From Anaerolineales bacterium (GTDB lineage Bacteria; Chloroflexota; Anaerolineae; Anaerolineales; UBA6663): a DNA stretch of 5,557 bases. The notes under the pieces were generated by a model. It was given only the letters and a program-made list of their open reading frames with translations, did not search any database and was not told where the DNA came from. This document shows positions 5,411 to 5,557 of this stretch, piece by piece (positions within the stretch are counted from its first letter, which is position 1; the number at the start of each line of letters is the position of its first letter). The translations under genes and the position numbers were made by a program. The DNA is taken from positions 1-5,557 of the forward strand of contig JAEURM010000148.1 in the NCBI GenBank assembly GCA_016789245.1. The letters run 5' to 3'.

Positions 5411-5413
5411 GAT
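5396..5413. repeat. Two 9-nt CGC-AGA units overlapping the ftcD promoter
   Basis: CGCAGAGAA (5396-5404) and CGCCAAGAT (5405-5413) are adjacent 9-base units sharing CGCNNAGAN. In the other orientation the stretch reads CTTGGCGTTCTCTGCGAG, a type of string that I remember as an abundant intergenic repeat in many bacteria. Two copies alone would not be notable. The match to that remembered family is the reason for the call. Confidence 0.45.
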
Positions 5414-5436
5414 GGTGATTATGGTAGGGCCGGTTT

Positions 5437-5461
5437 ACTTAGGAAACTTGAAAACTTAAGC
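5437..5461. repeat. Three ACTT-headed 8-9 nt direct units between the divergent promoters
   Basis: ACTTAGGAA (5437-5445), ACTTGAAA (5446-5453) and ACTTAAGC (5454-5461) follow one another directly. They lie just upstream of the plus-strand -10 box, where an activator or repressor could bind. They also resemble the AAACTTGAAACTTG intergenic repeats that I recall from other genomes. Either reading is uncertain. Confidence 0.45.
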
Positions 5462-5479
5462 GCCCCTAACGCAAAACGC

Positions 5480-5485
5480 TATAAT
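5480..5485 (+). promoter_or_regulatory. -10 box of the divergent plus-strand gene, predicting a leaderless mRNA
   Basis: A perfect TATAAT stands seven bases before the ATG at 5493, so transcription would start at or next to the A of the start codon. The -35 region is poor: TTAAGC at 5456-5461 with an 18-base spacer is the best fit. No Shine-Dalgarno site precedes the ATG, which agrees with leaderless translation. Confidence 0.55.
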
Positions 5486-5492
5486 CTCCGGC

Positions 5493-5557
5493 ATGTTGTC
5501 TCGGCTCAAACAAAATTGGATTGCGGCTACGTGCGTGGCGTGCGTGGCTGTAACGTT
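5493..5557 (+). CDS. 5' end of a divergent gene, likely membrane or exported protein (partial)
   Basis: From ATG at 5493 the frame is open for 21 codons to the window edge (MLSRLKQNWIAATCVACVAV then Thr). It has a positively charged start (Arg4, Lys6) and then a hydrophobic Ala/Val/Cys run beginning at Trp9, the shape of a signal peptide or first membrane segment. The product cannot be named. The support is the TATAAT seven bases upstream and the sensible N terminus. The gene is transcribed away from ftcD, so the 169 bases between the two start codons form a divergent control region. Confidence 0.55.
   Translation, partial: MLSRLKQNWIAATCVACVAVT

Noticed and set aside
5448..5485. TTGAAA at 5448-5453 as the -35 box for the plus-strand gene
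   Set aside because: The spacer to TATAAT would be 26 bases, far longer than the usable 16-19.

Overview
The window carries four complete genes, all on the minus strand, and the first 21 codons of a divergent plus-strand gene at the right edge. Reading in the direction of transcription (right to left), the order is: a fused glutamate formimidoyltransferase/formimidotetrahydrofolate cyclodeaminase (3785-5323); an N-terminally lipidated M23-family peptidase-like protein with a Thr/Pro/Arg tail (2212-3618); an alkaline-phosphatase-superfamily phosphodiesterase (935-2152); and a small calcineurin-like metallophosphoesterase (114-857). No tRNA, rRNA, CRISPR array, transposase or phage gene is visible. 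No gene-free stretch exceeds about 170 bases.

The most likely source is a free-living bacterium of the Chloroflexota (Anaerolineae-like). The support is indirect: Thr/Pro-rich low-complexity stretches of the TPTRTPTP type attached to a lipoprotein, an M23 domain with an HHGVEF motif, and intergenic arrays of the kind I recall from such genomes. No marker gene confirms this.

The formimidoyltransferase gene has the best control region in the window. It has a TTGGCG/17/TATAAT promoter, a GC hairpin followed by eight T starting about two bases after the predicted transcription start, a good Shine-Dalgarno site, and then ATG. The divergent gene has a TATAAT seven bases before its ATG, which predicts a leaderless mRNA. 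The lipoprotein and the two phosphoesterase genes run in the same direction with gaps of 59 and 77 bases and could be cotranscribed. They share no obvious pathway with histidine degradation, the usual role of the first enzyme.

The most striking feature is between the genes. Nearly every gap is built from short-unit (7-10 base) repeat arrays or palindromes, and each gap holds a different family: ATCNGTGT units at 36-104, TTCG-type 9-mers at 870-930, CAGTGAA 7-mers at 3564-3584, GCTGAAGC palindromes at 3618-3664, AATTCTCC units at 3766-3781, CGC-AGA 9-mers at 5396-5413 and ACTT units at 5437-5461. Two are arranged as opposed arrays that can fold on themselves. Several supply functional-looking signals: the -35 box of the formimidoyltransferase promoter, the start codon of the lipoprotein, and part of its signal peptide.
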